Source of the DNA: Pseudomonadota bacterium
Lineage (GTDB): Bacteria; Myxococcota_A; Polyangia; GCA-2747355
Assembly: GCA_002747355.1 (NCBI GenBank)
Contig: PDPC01000088.1
Location: forward strand, 1 to 59,850
Length of the DNA: 59,850 nt
Direction of reading: 5' to 3'
A program made the translations under genes and the position numbers. The notes beneath the pieces are model-generated. The model saw nothing but the letters and a program-made list of their open reading frames with translations, did not search any database and was not told where the DNA came from. Numbering within the stretch: position 1 is the stretch's first letter; each line of letters begins with the position of its first letter. Shown one piece after another: positions 48,729-57,169 of this stretch.

Positions 48729-48912
48729 GAGCACCCCTACACAGTTCTCCCGTCGCCGGGTATAGTCTCCCGTCGCCGGGAACAGCCCTGCCGGCCGCCG
48801 CTTTCTAGGCCTCAGAACGCTCGCCGTACCACCAATATGGCTCCTTTCTTCGGCTACGAAATCGGCTCGGCAGCTCAGCACCCGGCTCGGTCCCGAATAG
48901 GTGGGGGGGCTC
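48729..48912 (+). repeat. Dispersed repeat B, copy B2
   Basis: It begins GAGCACCCCTACAC and ends GGTGGGGGGGCTC, an imperfect terminal inverted repeat. TCTCCCGTCGCCGGG is doubled inside it (48746-48760 and 48766-48780). The core is the same as in B1 and B3. The 144 bp between A3 and B2 show no further recognisable feature. Confidence 0.75.
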
Positions 48913-49007
48913 CTAGATCAACAGACTGCTACCAGCGAGCAGACCAACCCTTGAGGGCCCGGTGCACCAAAAAACGCAATATTAACAACGATATGCATGT
49001 CGAAAGG

Positions 49008-49036
49008 TTGACCCGCCAGGTAGGATTGTGCAGAAT
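49008..49036 (+). promoter_or_regulatory. Putative promoter of the Fic-like gene
   Basis: TTGACC (49008-49013) and CAGAAT (49031-49036) are 17 bp apart. An A/T-rich stretch (48968-48995), which could act as an UP element, lies just upstream. The leader would be about 120 bases. Confidence 0.5.
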
Positions 49037-49163
49037 GCGCATCCTGGCTCGGCCGAGCGCGCAATCATTCGGGGTCTGTTGACGCTCCGAACCCTATCGC
49101 GAGGAAGAATCCTCGAGGCCGAGCGGTTGAAGGTCATGAGCCTACGTGCCAGGTGCAATCACG

Positions 49164-49958
49164 ATGAATCAGCTGCTTAACGACATTGAGCGCCGCACGG
49201 AGGCTGTGCAGGCGCGGCTCGAGGAGAGCGAAGGGCTCTTCACCGATTTTTTTTCACGCCTCGACCTGTCGTGGATTTACCATGACAACGCCCTCGAAGG
49301 TGTCGTCCTCTCCTTCGCCGAGCTCAACGCAGCGATCGATGACGATATTATCAGCGACGCGACGCTGATCCCGACCTACGAGGACGTGCAGAACCACAAA
49401 TCGGCGATCGAGCTCGTCCGCCAGACTCGCGGCAAGAAGAAGACGAGCTTCGATCTCGACTACCTCAAGAAGCTCCACATGGTGCTCAGCCAGGAGCTCT
49501 CAGTGCGCGGTGCCAAGGCCCCAGCCAAGCCCACGCCGGGCCAGTACCGCAAGGATAACCCCTTGCATCGTATGTACTTTCACGAGATCGCGCCGCCGGA
49601 AAAGATCTCCTACCAGATGCGCAAGATCGTCGCCTGGCTCTCGTCGGACGAGTGTAAGAAGATGCACGCGATCAAGCGCGCCGCGATCGCCCACCACAAG
49701 CTGATCGCGATCTACCCCTGGCCCAAACACTCGGGCAAGGTCGCGCGGCTCCTGATGAACGCGATGCTGCTGCGCGACGGCCTGCTCCCCGCCGTGATCC
49801 ACGCCATCGAGCGGCAGCGCTACTATGAGGTGCTTCGCCAGAGCTCCGACGCGCTGATCGAGCTCGTCGCCGAGGCCGCCCAGCGCACGCTCGTCTCCGC
49901 CGAGAAGTTCTTCGAGGCTGTCGACGCGGGGCTCGCCGGGGCGTCCGAGACGCTTTGA
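49164..49958 (+). CDS. Fic-fold protein with a degenerate active-site motif
   Basis: The 264-residue protein has the Fic layout: an N-terminal helix with YHDNALEGVVLS (inhibitory-type motif with Asp in place of Ser/Thr), a central helix bundle, and AAIAHHKLIAIYPWPKHSGK followed by VARLLMNAMLL. In normal Fic proteins the last segment reads HPFxxGNGRxxRLLMN. Here the catalytic His is Tyr184, Phe is Trp, the acidic residue is Lys, Gly-Asn is His-Ser and the first Arg is Lys; only the distal ARLLMN part is intact. AMP transfer is therefore unlikely, and a binding or altered transfer role is possible. The start ATG follows AGGTG at good spacing; a GTG six codons upstream is an alternative. It is flanked by repeats B2 and B3. 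Confidence 0.8.
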   Translation: MNQLLNDIERRTEAVQARLEESEGLFTDFFSRLDLSWIYHDNALEGVVLSFAELNAAIDDDIISDATLIPTYEDVQNHKSAIELVRQTRGKKKTSFDLDYLKKLHMVLSQELSVRGAKAPAKPTPGQYRKDNPLHRMYFHEIAPPEKISYQMRKIVAWLSSDECKKMHAIKRAAIAHHKLIAIYPWPKHSGKVARLLMNAMLLRDGLLPAVIHAIERQRYYEVLRQSSDALIELVAEAAQRTLVSAEKFFEAVDAGLAGASETL

Positions 49959-49960
49959 GA

Positions 49961-50068
49961 GAGCCCCACACCTTTGGGACCGAGCTGGGTGCTGAGCTGC
50001 CGAGCCGATTTCGTAGCCGAAGACATGAGCCGGTGTGCTGTCGCCAGCGACGGGAGGAAGGTGTGCTC
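49961..50068 (-). repeat. Dispersed repeat B, copy B3 (inverted)
   Basis: Read on the minus strand it begins GAGCACACCTT and ends AAAGGTGTGGGGCTC, with the B core between. It fills the gap between the convergent fic-like and lysA genes, 3 bp after the fic stop and 11 bp before the lysA stop, and may serve as a two-way terminator. Confidence 0.75.
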
Positions 50069-50079
50069 TTGAGGCTCCA

Positions 50080-51369
50080 CTACAGCCACGTGGGTCGCGA
50101 CTCCCCGCGCACCAGATCCTCGTAGCTCTCGCGCTCGCGAACCACCGCGTAGCGATCTCCCTCGACGAGCACCTCGGCGGGGCGGCGCCGCGAGTTGTAG
50201 TTCGAGGCCATCCCGTGACCGTAGGCGCCGCAGGACATCACGGCGATCAAGTCGTCGCGCTCGAGGGGCGGCATCGGCCGCTCTTTGGCCATGAAGTCGG
50301 CGCTCTCGCAGACCGGGCCGACGATGTCGACGAGACCGAACGCCATCCGCTCGGCGCTCTGCTCCTTGACCGGCTGGATGCTGTGGAAGGCGCCATAGAG
50401 CGCAGGGCGGAGCAGGTCGTTCATCGCCGTGTCGACGACCACGAACTGGCGCTGCCCATTCTGCTTGCGGTAGAGCACGCGGCCGAGGAGCAGGCCTGCG
50501 TTGCCCATGATCACCCGCCCAGGCTCGCAGATCACCGTCAGATCGTCGGTCGCCCCTTGAGACCCCCTGTTCAGCTCGTCTAGCAGCCCGGCGACGGCGT
50601 TGCCGTAGTCGGCCGGGGAGGGCGGGGTCTCGTCGGAGTAGACGATCCCGAGGCCCCCGCCGACGTCGAGGTAGCGCAGCTCGACGTCGCGCTCGCGCAG
50701 CTTGGTCACCAGCTCGTACATCTTGCGCATCGAGGCGAGGAGCGGCTCGACGCTGGTCAGCTGGGAGCCGATGTGGCAGTCGATGCCACGGATCTCGATC
50801 CCCGGCAGCTCCAGCGCCTGCTGGTAGGCCTCCCAGGCGTGGTGCAGCGGGATGCCGAACTTGCTCTTGCGTAGCCCTGTAGCGATGAAGGGGTGGGTCA
50901 TCGGATCGACGTCGGGGTTGACCCGCAGCGCTACCGGCGCCAAGACGCCGCGGTCTTGGGCCACCGCGCTGAGCAGCTCGAGCTCGGCCACGCTCTCAAC
51001 GTTGAACATCAGGATCGACGCGTCGAGGGCCTCGACCATCTCGTCGGCGCCCTTGCCTACCCCAGAGAAGACGATCCGGTCGCCAGGGATTCCCGCTCGC
51101 AGCGCGCGCATCAGCTCGCCACCGCTGACGATGTCGGCGCCTGCGCCGAGCTTGGCCAAGGAGCCGAGCACGGCGCCGTTGGGGTTGGCCTTCACCGAGT
51201 AGCAGATCAGATGTGGGCTCTTGGCCAGCGCCTCGTCGAAGACGCGGTAATGGTGGTTGAGGGTGGTGCGGCTATAGACATAGGTCGGCGTGCCGACCTC
51301 CTGCGCGATGCGCGCCAGCGGCACGTCTTCGCAATGCAGCTGGCCGTCGTGGTAGTGGAAATGGTGCAT
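50080..51369 (-). CDS. lysA: Diaminopimelate decarboxylase
   Basis: LysA decarboxylates meso-DAP to L-lysine with pyridoxal phosphate. The 429-residue protein has the PLP lysine in CYSVKANPNGAVL, IVSGGELMRAL, VSFG-type glycine loop GGGLGIVYSDETPP, ICEPGRVIMGNAGLLL and CGAYGHGMASNYNSRRRPAE, all family signatures. Length is normal. Together with MurE of the meso-DAP type it places DAP at the branch between wall and lysine. The SD is weak. The cyclase-like gene is 40 bp upstream, in the same direction. Confidence 0.95.
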   Translation of the reverse strand: MHHFHYHDGQLHCEDVPLARIAQEVGTPTYVYSRTTLNHHYRVFDEALAKSPHLICYSVKANPNGAVLGSLAKLGAGADIVSGGELMRALRAGIPGDRIVFSGVGKGADEMVEALDASILMFNVESVAELELLSAVAQDRGVLAPVALRVNPDVDPMTHPFIATGLRKSKFGIPLHHAWEAYQQALELPGIEIRGIDCHIGSQLTSVEPLLASMRKMYELVTKLRERDVELRYLDVGGGLGIVYSDETPPSPADYGNAVAGLLDELNRGSQGATDDLTVICEPGRVIMGNAGLLLGRVLYRKQNGQRQFVVVDTAMNDLLRPALYGAFHSIQPVKEQSAERMAFGLVDIVGPVCESADFMAKERPMPPLERDDLIAVMSCGAYGHGMASNYNSRRRPAEVLVEGDRYAVVRERESYEDLVRGESRPTWL

Positions 51370-51409
51370 GCGGAGTCTTGGTTACGCTGCTCGTTGTCGA
51401 GATGGCTCG

Positions 51410-53164
51410 CTACGGCTTGAACTCGAAGGCGCCCTGGTCGGCGAGCAGGGGCTCGACCATGTCGGCGGTGAAGCGACGCTGGGGCAGGTTGGCCCAGAGG
51501 CTCTCGGTGATCAGCATCCCGGGGCGCTGGGCCGCGAGCAGGGCGCGGGCGTCGGCGATCGGCTGGCCGAGGGCGACGTACTCGAGGCGCTCGGCGCTGC
51601 CGACCACCCCGGAGACGACCGTACCGCTGGCGATGGCGATGGCGAGCTGCAGCCGCGCTGAGCTGGGCCAGAGCACGGTGAGCTCGTGGAACTCGTCGAG
51701 GAGCTGCCGCGCCGCCTCCACCGCCCAGACGGCGTCGGAGCTGACGGCGTCGGAGCTGTCGGCGCTGTGCATGCCGAAGAGCGCCAGCGCCCAACCATCG
51801 TAGAGCTTGACCAGGCTCCCAGCGTTGCCGAAGACCTTCTCGTAGAGCAGCTCGTAATAATCCCCGAGCACCTGCGCCAGCTCCTGGGGCGAGACACGCT
51901 CGGCGAGCTCCGAGAGGCCGATGATGTCGCAGAGCAGCGCTGTGCCCTGGTGTTCGCGCAGCACGCCGGCCTCGTCGCCGGCGCTGAGCTGCTCGACGAT
52001 CTCCGGCGGGTGAAAGCGCTCTAGCCCGCGTCGGCGCTGACGCTCGGCCTCGACGCCTTGCTTCAGCTCCGCGCGCTCCATCCCGCTGGCCAGCAGCGCC
52101 GCTAGCGCGCCGACGAGCTCCCCTTCCGATTTGGTGAAGGGCAGGGGGCCGGCGCGGTTGAGGTAGACCACGCCGCGGATCTCCTCATGAAGCGTCAGGG
52201 GGGCGGCGAGCACGGCGCGGACGTTGTAGAGGGCCAGGCTCTGGCCGGCCTTGAGCCGCTCGTCATGCATCGCGTCGCCGCTGATCACCGGCGATCCCGT
52301 GCGCAGCACGAGGTTGACGACCTCGCGGCTCACCGGCACCTCCCCCTCGTCGAGGGCGCCGCGGTGGCGGATCGCTCGCGGCTCGAGCTGCTGGTCGGCC
52401 TCGCTCGAGCGGGTGAGCACCACCACGGTGTTGGCCTGCACCTCCTCCATCACCAGGTCGGCCACGCCGTTGATGAAGGCGTCGAGATCTGCCGCTTCGC
52501 CAAGGAGCTGGCTGACCTTGTACATCAGGAGCAGCGCGTGGTAGTCGGCAGTGCGCGGGGCGATGGTCGCTCGGCCGTCGTCCATCGACGGGTAGACGCC
52601 GGTGCCTAGCCGCTCCACCGCGGCGAGGATCTGACTCTCGCTGCGGGTCACCAGCTCGTGCTCCTCCAGCTCCGAGCTGTCGTCGAGAAACTGGATCGCT
52701 CCGGAGTCGAGGTTGACCAAGCTGACCGGGCTCGGGCGTTTCCCGTTGGTGTGGAGCGCCCGGGCGGCGCGAGGATCGTGCGTGACCTCGTCGGCGATGT
52801 AGGCGGGCGTCTCGGGCTCGACCTGCAGCGGCGGCGGAGCAGGCTCGACGTGAGGTTGCTTGTGGGGCACGCTGGTCGGCCGACAGATCTCGATCTCGTG
52901 CATCCCGATCAGGATCTGATCGCCGGCGCGGACCTCACGGCGTAGGGTCGGCATGCCGCCGATCTTGGTCCCGTAGGTCGAGCCGAGGTCGACGATGGTC
53001 AGCTTGTCGCCACGGCAGAGCAGCTTGGCGTGGCGTCGCGAGACGCCACGCCCGGTAAGCACCAGGCCATTGGACGGATCGCGGCCGATGGTCGTCTCGC
53101 CCTCCGCGATGGGCACCTCGCGAACCGGTCCATTCGAGCTTTGAATGCGCAGCACGTGCGCCAC
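51410..53164 (-). CDS. FHA-GAF protein with degenerate class III cyclase domain
   Basis: The 584-residue protein has an N-terminal FHA domain (1-95) with TTIGRDPSNGLVLTGRGVSR and IVDLGSTYGTKIGG. A GAF domain (about 205-360) follows with ADLDAFINGVADLVMEEVQA and RAVLAAPLTLHEEIRGVVYL. A nucleotide cyclase-like domain (about 405-560) has LLCDIIGLSEL (Asp413), then VKLYDGWALALFG, where the usual Gly-Asp is inverted to Asp456-Gly, and YVALGQPIADARALLA, where the usual Asn and Arg are missing. The catalytic site is thus probably impaired. It would be a cytoplasmic signalling protein. The start is a GTG after GGAGG. It is co-directional with lysA and the LptF/LptG gene. Confidence 0.8.
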   Translation of the reverse strand: MAHVLRIQSSNGPVREVPIAEGETTIGRDPSNGLVLTGRGVSRRHAKLLCRGDKLTIVDLGSTYGTKIGGMPTLRREVRAGDQILIGMHEIEICRPTSVPHKQPHVEPAPPPLQVEPETPAYIADEVTHDPRAARALHTNGKRPSPVSLVNLDSGAIQFLDDSSELEEHELVTRSESQILAAVERLGTGVYPSMDDGRATIAPRTADYHALLLMYKVSQLLGEAADLDAFINGVADLVMEEVQANTVVVLTRSSEADQQLEPRAIRHRGALDEGEVPVSREVVNLVLRTGSPVISGDAMHDERLKAGQSLALYNVRAVLAAPLTLHEEIRGVVYLNRAGPLPFTKSEGELVGALAALLASGMERAELKQGVEAERQRRRGLERFHPPEIVEQLSAGDEAGVLREHQGTALLCDIIGLSELAERVSPQELAQVLGDYYELLYEKVFGNAGSLVKLYDGWALALFGMHSADSSDAVSSDAVWAVEAARQLLDEFHELTVLWPSSARLQLAIAIASGTVVSGVVGSAERLEYVALGQPIADARALLAAQRPGMLITESLWANLPQRRFTADMVEPLLADQGAFEFKP

Positions 53165-53216
53165 GGGGCCTCCGAAACGTCGTTCTATCCTAGCAGACCT
53201 AGACGGGTGTCGTGGG

Positions 53217-54278
53217 CTAGATCCGCGCTCGCGGCCAGCGTCGCCAGAGCATCAAGAGCGCGGCTGTGGTCGCCAGGCTCAGCGCGCCCCAGGGCCCTAG
53301 GAAAGCAGCGACGAGCCCGCTCCGCGCTGAGAGGAAGCCGAGCGCCGCGAGAAGCCAAGAGAGCGCCAGGAAGGCGGCCGCCAGCGGCAGCGCGGCGCCA
53401 CGTCGGAGCGCGAGCGCCCAGAGCCAGAGCGCGGCCGGCAAGGCGAGCAGGGGGAAGCTGAGGCGCAGGTGAAGGAGCACGCGAGTCATCCGCGTCGAGC
53501 GCCCGTCCTGACGCTCTCGGTGCGCCCGCTGGGCGAGCGCGAGGAGTCCTTGGCTCTCGGCGCGCCCGCTGTCTCTGTGGCGCAAGGTCGCCAAGGCGGG
53601 GAGCGCTCGTGATGGGCGCCGCTCCAGCCGCGCTTGCCCCGCCCCGAGGCGCACCTCGCGGACATCATGGAGCACACCGCGATGGTCTGCGCTCCCGAGG
53701 TGGCCGTCGATCCGTCGCTCGAGCTGCAGCCCGCGGCCGACCTTCAGCGCCAGGACCCGGGGCCGGCGGGGGGCCGCCGACGCAGCTCGAAGCGGCCTCT
53801 CGACGCGTAGCAGCCAGGCGCCTCGCCGCTGCCATCGATCTCGCGTGGACGCCGCCTTGCCGGTGAGCGACGAGCGCCGCTGATGGCGATAGAGCCGATC
53901 GGCGTGGGCCTCGAGCGTTGGGGCCAACCCCTCGCCGAGCGCCCACCCCGCGAGCGCCGAGAGCAGGCCGAAGAGCAGCAGCGGTCGACCTAGGGCCCCA
54001 GGTCCGGCGCCGAGGGTCGCCAGGGCCTCGAGCTCGCCGCGGCGGTGCAACGCCGCCAGGGTCAGCGCGCCACCAAGGATCAGCGCGGCCGGCAGCAGCT
54101 GGGCGGCGAAGCTCGGCAGGCGAAGCGCGGTCGCCGCGAGGATCGTTGGCCAGCCGAGGGAGGCTGCCAGCTGGCGCCCCGCCTCGCCAAGATCGAAGAG
54201 GGCGTAGATCACCGTCAGCACGGCGAGGGTCGCCGCGACGCGCACAGCCAGAAGGCGGAGGAGGTAGCGGGCTAGCAT
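53217..54278 (-). CDS. LptF/LptG (YjgP/YjgQ) family permease
   Basis: LptF and LptG form the inner-membrane part of the LPS export machine with the ATPase LptB. The 353-residue protein has hydrophobic segments at the N-terminus (about 10-30, 45-75, 95-120) and four at the C-terminus, around a polar periplasmic domain that is Arg-rich. LLRLLAVRVAATLAVLTVIY, FAAQLLPAALILGGALTLAAL and RGELEALATLGAGPGALGRP match the conserved N-terminal region of the family. Which of the two paralogues it is cannot be told from this alone; the partner is not in the window. A normal family member has about 360 residues. Confidence 0.85.
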   Translation of the reverse strand: MLARYLLRLLAVRVAATLAVLTVIYALFDLGEAGRQLAASLGWPTILAATALRLPSFAAQLLPAALILGGALTLAALHRRGELEALATLGAGPGALGRPLLLFGLLSALAGWALGEGLAPTLEAHADRLYRHQRRSSLTGKAASTRDRWQRRGAWLLRVERPLRAASAAPRRPRVLALKVGRGLQLERRIDGHLGSADHRGVLHDVREVRLGAGQARLERRPSRALPALATLRHRDSGRAESQGLLALAQRAHRERQDGRSTRMTRVLLHLRLSFPLLALPAALWLWALALRRGAALPLAAAFLALSWLLAALGFLSARSGLVAAFLGPWGALSLATTAALLMLWRRWPRARI

Positions 54279-54401
54279 CGCGCTCCCAGGGGAAGACGCT
54301 CCCAGGGCCCGCCGATGTCGAACCAGCCCTCGATCGAGTCGTGGAGGAGAGACGGCAGCGTTGACAAGCGAGGGGAGCCTGAGCGCTGAGATGGGAAGGG
54401 G

Positions 54402-55562
54402 CTACTTGACCGCGTCTTTGAGGGCGTCGACCTTGTTGGTCAGCTCCCAGGTGAAGCCCTCTTCGTTGCGGCCGAAATGGCCATAGGCCGAGGTCTGGCG
54501 GTAAATCGGGCGCAGCAGCGAGAGCTCCTCGATCAGCGCCGCGGGGCGGCAGTCGAAGACCTGGCGCACGGCCTCGGAGAGCGTGTCCTCGGAGACCTTC
54601 CCCGTGCCGAAGGTGCTGACCAGGATCGAGACCGGCTCGGCTACGCCGATGGCGTAGGCCAGCTGGACCTCGACGCTCTTGGCCAGCTTGGCCGCGACGA
54701 TGTTCTTGGCGATGTAGCGCGCATAGTAGGCCGCGGAGCGGTCGACCTTGCTCGGGTCTTTGCCGGAGAAGGCGCCGCCGCCGTGGCGACCCCAGCCGCC
54801 GTAGGTGTCGACGATGATCTTGCGCCCGGTGAGGCCGGAGTCGCCCTGGGGACCGCCGATGACGAAGCGGCCTGTCGGGTTGATAAAGAACTGTGTGTCG
54901 TTGGTGATCAGGTTGGTCGGCACCACGGGCTTGACCACCGTCTCCATCACGGCCTCTTTGAGGGTCTCGTAGGAGACCTCTTTGGCGTGCTGAGTCGAGA
55001 CGACCACGGCGTCGACGCTCTGGACGTCGTCGCCGTCATAGCGCACCGTGACCTGGCTCTTGCCGTCGGGGCGCAGCCAGTCGAGGGTACCTTCTTTACG
55101 CACATCGGTGAGCTTCCGCGTCAGCTGGTGCGCGAGCATGATCGGCAAGGGCATCAGCTCGTCGGTCTGGTCGCAGGCGAAGCCGAACATCATCCCCTGA
55201 TCGCCAGCGCCTTGTTCTTTACTGTAGACCCCCGCGCCGTCGACGCCCTGGGCGATGTCGGGGCTCTGGGCCTCCACCGCGGAGAGCACGCCGCAGGTGT
55301 CGGCGTCAAAGCCCATCGCGCTGCCGGTGTAGCCGATCTCGCGGACGGTGTTGCGCACCACCTCGGGCAGGTGGACGTAGGTCGAGGTCGTGATCTCCCC
55401 TGCGATCAACACGAACCCGGTCTTGACAGCGGTCTCACAGGCGACGCGGCAGCCGGGGTCGTCGGCGATGATCGCGTCGAGGACGGCGTCGGAGATCGCG
55501 TCGCAGATTTTGTCGGGGTGACCTTCGGTCACCGACTCGGAGGTGAAGAGCTTCTTGGGCAT
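54402..55562 (-). CDS. metK: S-adenosylmethionine synthetase
   Basis: MetK makes SAM from methionine and ATP. The 386-residue protein has [40 protein letters not shown] (first signature), [17 protein letters not shown] and [19 protein letters not shown] (second signature), all in the normal places. Length is normal. It has its own strong promoter (55624-55654) and a leader of about 55 bases with GGAG before the ATG. Confidence 0.98.
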   Translation of the reverse strand: MPKKLFTSESVTEGHPDKICDAISDAVLDAIIADDPGCRVACETAVKTGFVLIAGEITTSTYVHLPEVVRNTVREIGYTGSAMGFDADTCGVLSAVEAQSPDIAQGVDGAGVYSKEQGAGDQGMMFGFACDQTDELMPLPIMLAHQLTRKLTDVRKEGTLDWLRPDGKSQVTVRYDGDDVQSVDAVVVSTQHAKEVSYETLKEAVMETVVKPVVPTNLITNDTQFFINPTGRFVIGGPQGDSGLTGRKIIVDTYGGWGRHGGGAFSGKDPSKVDRSAAYYARYIAKNIVAAKLAKSVEVQLAYAIGVAEPVSILVSTFGTGKVSEDTLSEAVRQVFDCRPAALIEELSLLRPIYRQTSAYGHFGRNEEGFTWELTNKVDALKDAVK

Positions 55563-55623
55563 GACAACTCCAGAGGAGGAAGGGCAGCGCCCCGTCGCGG
55601 TGACGCCTGTTTACAAGTCGCGC

Positions 55624-55654
55624 ATTATAGAGGAGCCGACGCCGATCTTGTCAA
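55624..55654 (-). promoter_or_regulatory. metK promoter
   Basis: On the minus strand TTGACA (55654-55649) and a perfect TATAAT (55629-55624) are separated by 19 bp. The spacing is longer than ideal. The leader to the ATG is short, so no SAM riboswitch is expected. Confidence 0.7.
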
Positions 55655-55858
55655 CGCGGCTCGGCGTTTCAGCTGTGATGACCTTCGCTCCTCGGCCGAT
55701 GACGAAGGGCTCGTCCGAGGAGGCGTTGGAGTCTGGCCCCGAAACGCCGCTCTGTGTTAGCGTGCTCGCGGCTCGATGGCCACCCGAATGGCGGCCTTCG
55801 AGACCAGGGTTCAACCGGATTCGCCGTGCCGGCACAGCTCACTCGAGAAGCATAGAAA

Positions 55859-57133
55859 ATGATCAACTGCCCCAAATGCGGTACCCCAAACCCCGACAAC
55901 GACACTGTCTGCCGCGCCTGCGGTGGCGCTCTGGCTGGCCAGGCGTTCGCCCAGGCGATGGATCGCGCCAACGAGCCCGCCGAGGCTCCGGCAGAGGCGG
56001 CTCCAGCGGCACCTGCTGCGGGTGACGCCCCCGCGCCCGAGGCGGCCAGCGCCGTACCCCCGTCGACCCCGGCGGCGGTGCCGGCTGCCTTGGATCCGGT
56101 GCCAGCGAGCGGTGGCGGCTTCGCCTTCGATCCCGTGGCAGCGCAGGCAGACATCGACAACTACATGAAGGCGGAGAAGGTGCGGAAGGCGAAAAAGACG
56201 ATCATCTACCTGGTGATCTTCCTTATCGCCGCTGGCCTCATCGGCTTTCTCGCCTATCGTAGCAACGTCAAGGAGCAGGAGAAGAAGGAGGCGGCGGCCT
56301 TTCTCAAGGCCTTCTTCGAGGTCAACAACGGCTCGATGGCCGGCTTCTGGCGCTGCGTCGTGCGCGCCAAGCATAAAGACGTGCACCTGATGAACCCCGG
56401 CGACGTGGTCGCTGGCCTCGACGGTGTGTTCAAGGCGCGCCCCAAGAGCCAGGGCGACTATATCCGCCGCAAGTGTCTTCCGATGCTCGCCGGCACGATG
56501 ACCGAGCTCGACGCGCTTAAGCCCCCGCCGGACTTCAAGCCGCGCCTCGAGGACTTCAAGAAGGTCATCCCGAAGCTGCGTAGCGGCTTCGAGGGCTACA
56601 TCAAGAAGATGGAGAAGGCCAAGACGCTCGCCTCCAACGAGAAGGAGGTCGTCGCGGCGGCCGAGGCGTTCCACGCCTACGAGCAGACAGACCGGGCCAA
56701 GGTCGTTGGCTACGTCAACCTGATGCTCTGTGTGGTGCCCGATCTGCCGGAGATGGCCAAGAAGGTCAAGAAGGCGCCCGATGTCCAGCCGCTAGTGGAG
56801 CATATCCAGGCGCAGATCAAGGCCGACCTGGTCGCCTTCGCCAACAAGCTGCGCAAGGACTGCTTCGCCAAGCTCAGCGACATCTCCGAGCCCAAGAGCT
56901 TCAAGCTGATCAACAAAAAGATGGGCGGTGAAGACCCTCGTGACGTTCAAGCGATCAAGTACACCTTCAAGCGCGCCTGGAAGGGCTTCTTCCAGAAAGA
57001 TCTCGACGCTATTGGCACTGGCTTCACGGAATACCGCAACGCCGTCGTGAAGGTCTCCCAGGTCGCCGACAAGTTCAAAGACAAGAAAGCAGACGACGCG
57101 CCGAAGAAGAAGAAGCCCGCCAAGAAGAAGTAG
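55859..57133 (+). CDS. Zinc-ribbon membrane protein, unknown function
   Basis: The 424-residue protein begins with a zinc ribbon, MINCPKCGTPNPDNDTVC, then RACGG, giving two CxxC knuckles. An Ala/Pro-rich linker follows to about 85. One transmembrane segment (TIIYLVIFLIAAGLIGFLAY) lies at about 117-136, and a periplasmic, helical, Lys-rich domain of about 270 residues ends in a poly-Lys tail. Zinc-ribbon proteins with this layout occur in many Myxococcota without a known role. It begins 296 bp from metK in the other direction, and the tolB-like gene starts 36 bp after it. Confidence 0.7.
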   Translation: MINCPKCGTPNPDNDTVCRACGGALAGQAFAQAMDRANEPAEAPAEAAPAAPAAGDAPAPEAASAVPPSTPAAVPAALDPVPASGGGFAFDPVAAQADIDNYMKAEKVRKAKKTIIYLVIFLIAAGLIGFLAYRSNVKEQEKKEAAAFLKAFFEVNNGSMAGFWRCVVRAKHKDVHLMNPGDVVAGLDGVFKARPKSQGDYIRRKCLPMLAGTMTELDALKPPPDFKPRLEDFKKVIPKLRSGFEGYIKKMEKAKTLASNEKEVVAAAEAFHAYEQTDRAKVVGYVNLMLCVVPDLPEMAKKVKKAPDVQPLVEHIQAQIKADLVAFANKLRKDCFAKLSDISEPKSFKLINKKMGGEDPRDVQAIKYTFKRAWKGFFQKDLDAIGTGFTEYRNAVVKVSQVADKFKDKKADDAPKKKKPAKKK

Positions 57134-57169
57134 CCTCCTTCGACGACGAGCGGGCGGCCACCTCTTATC

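Noticed and set aside
48837-49082. 81-residue plus-strand frame
   Set aside because: It begins within repeat B2 and has no SD or recognisable motif.
55563-55650. SAM riboswitch before metK
   Set aside because: The promoter leaves only about 55 bases of leader and no SAM-I or SAM-II type fold is visible.
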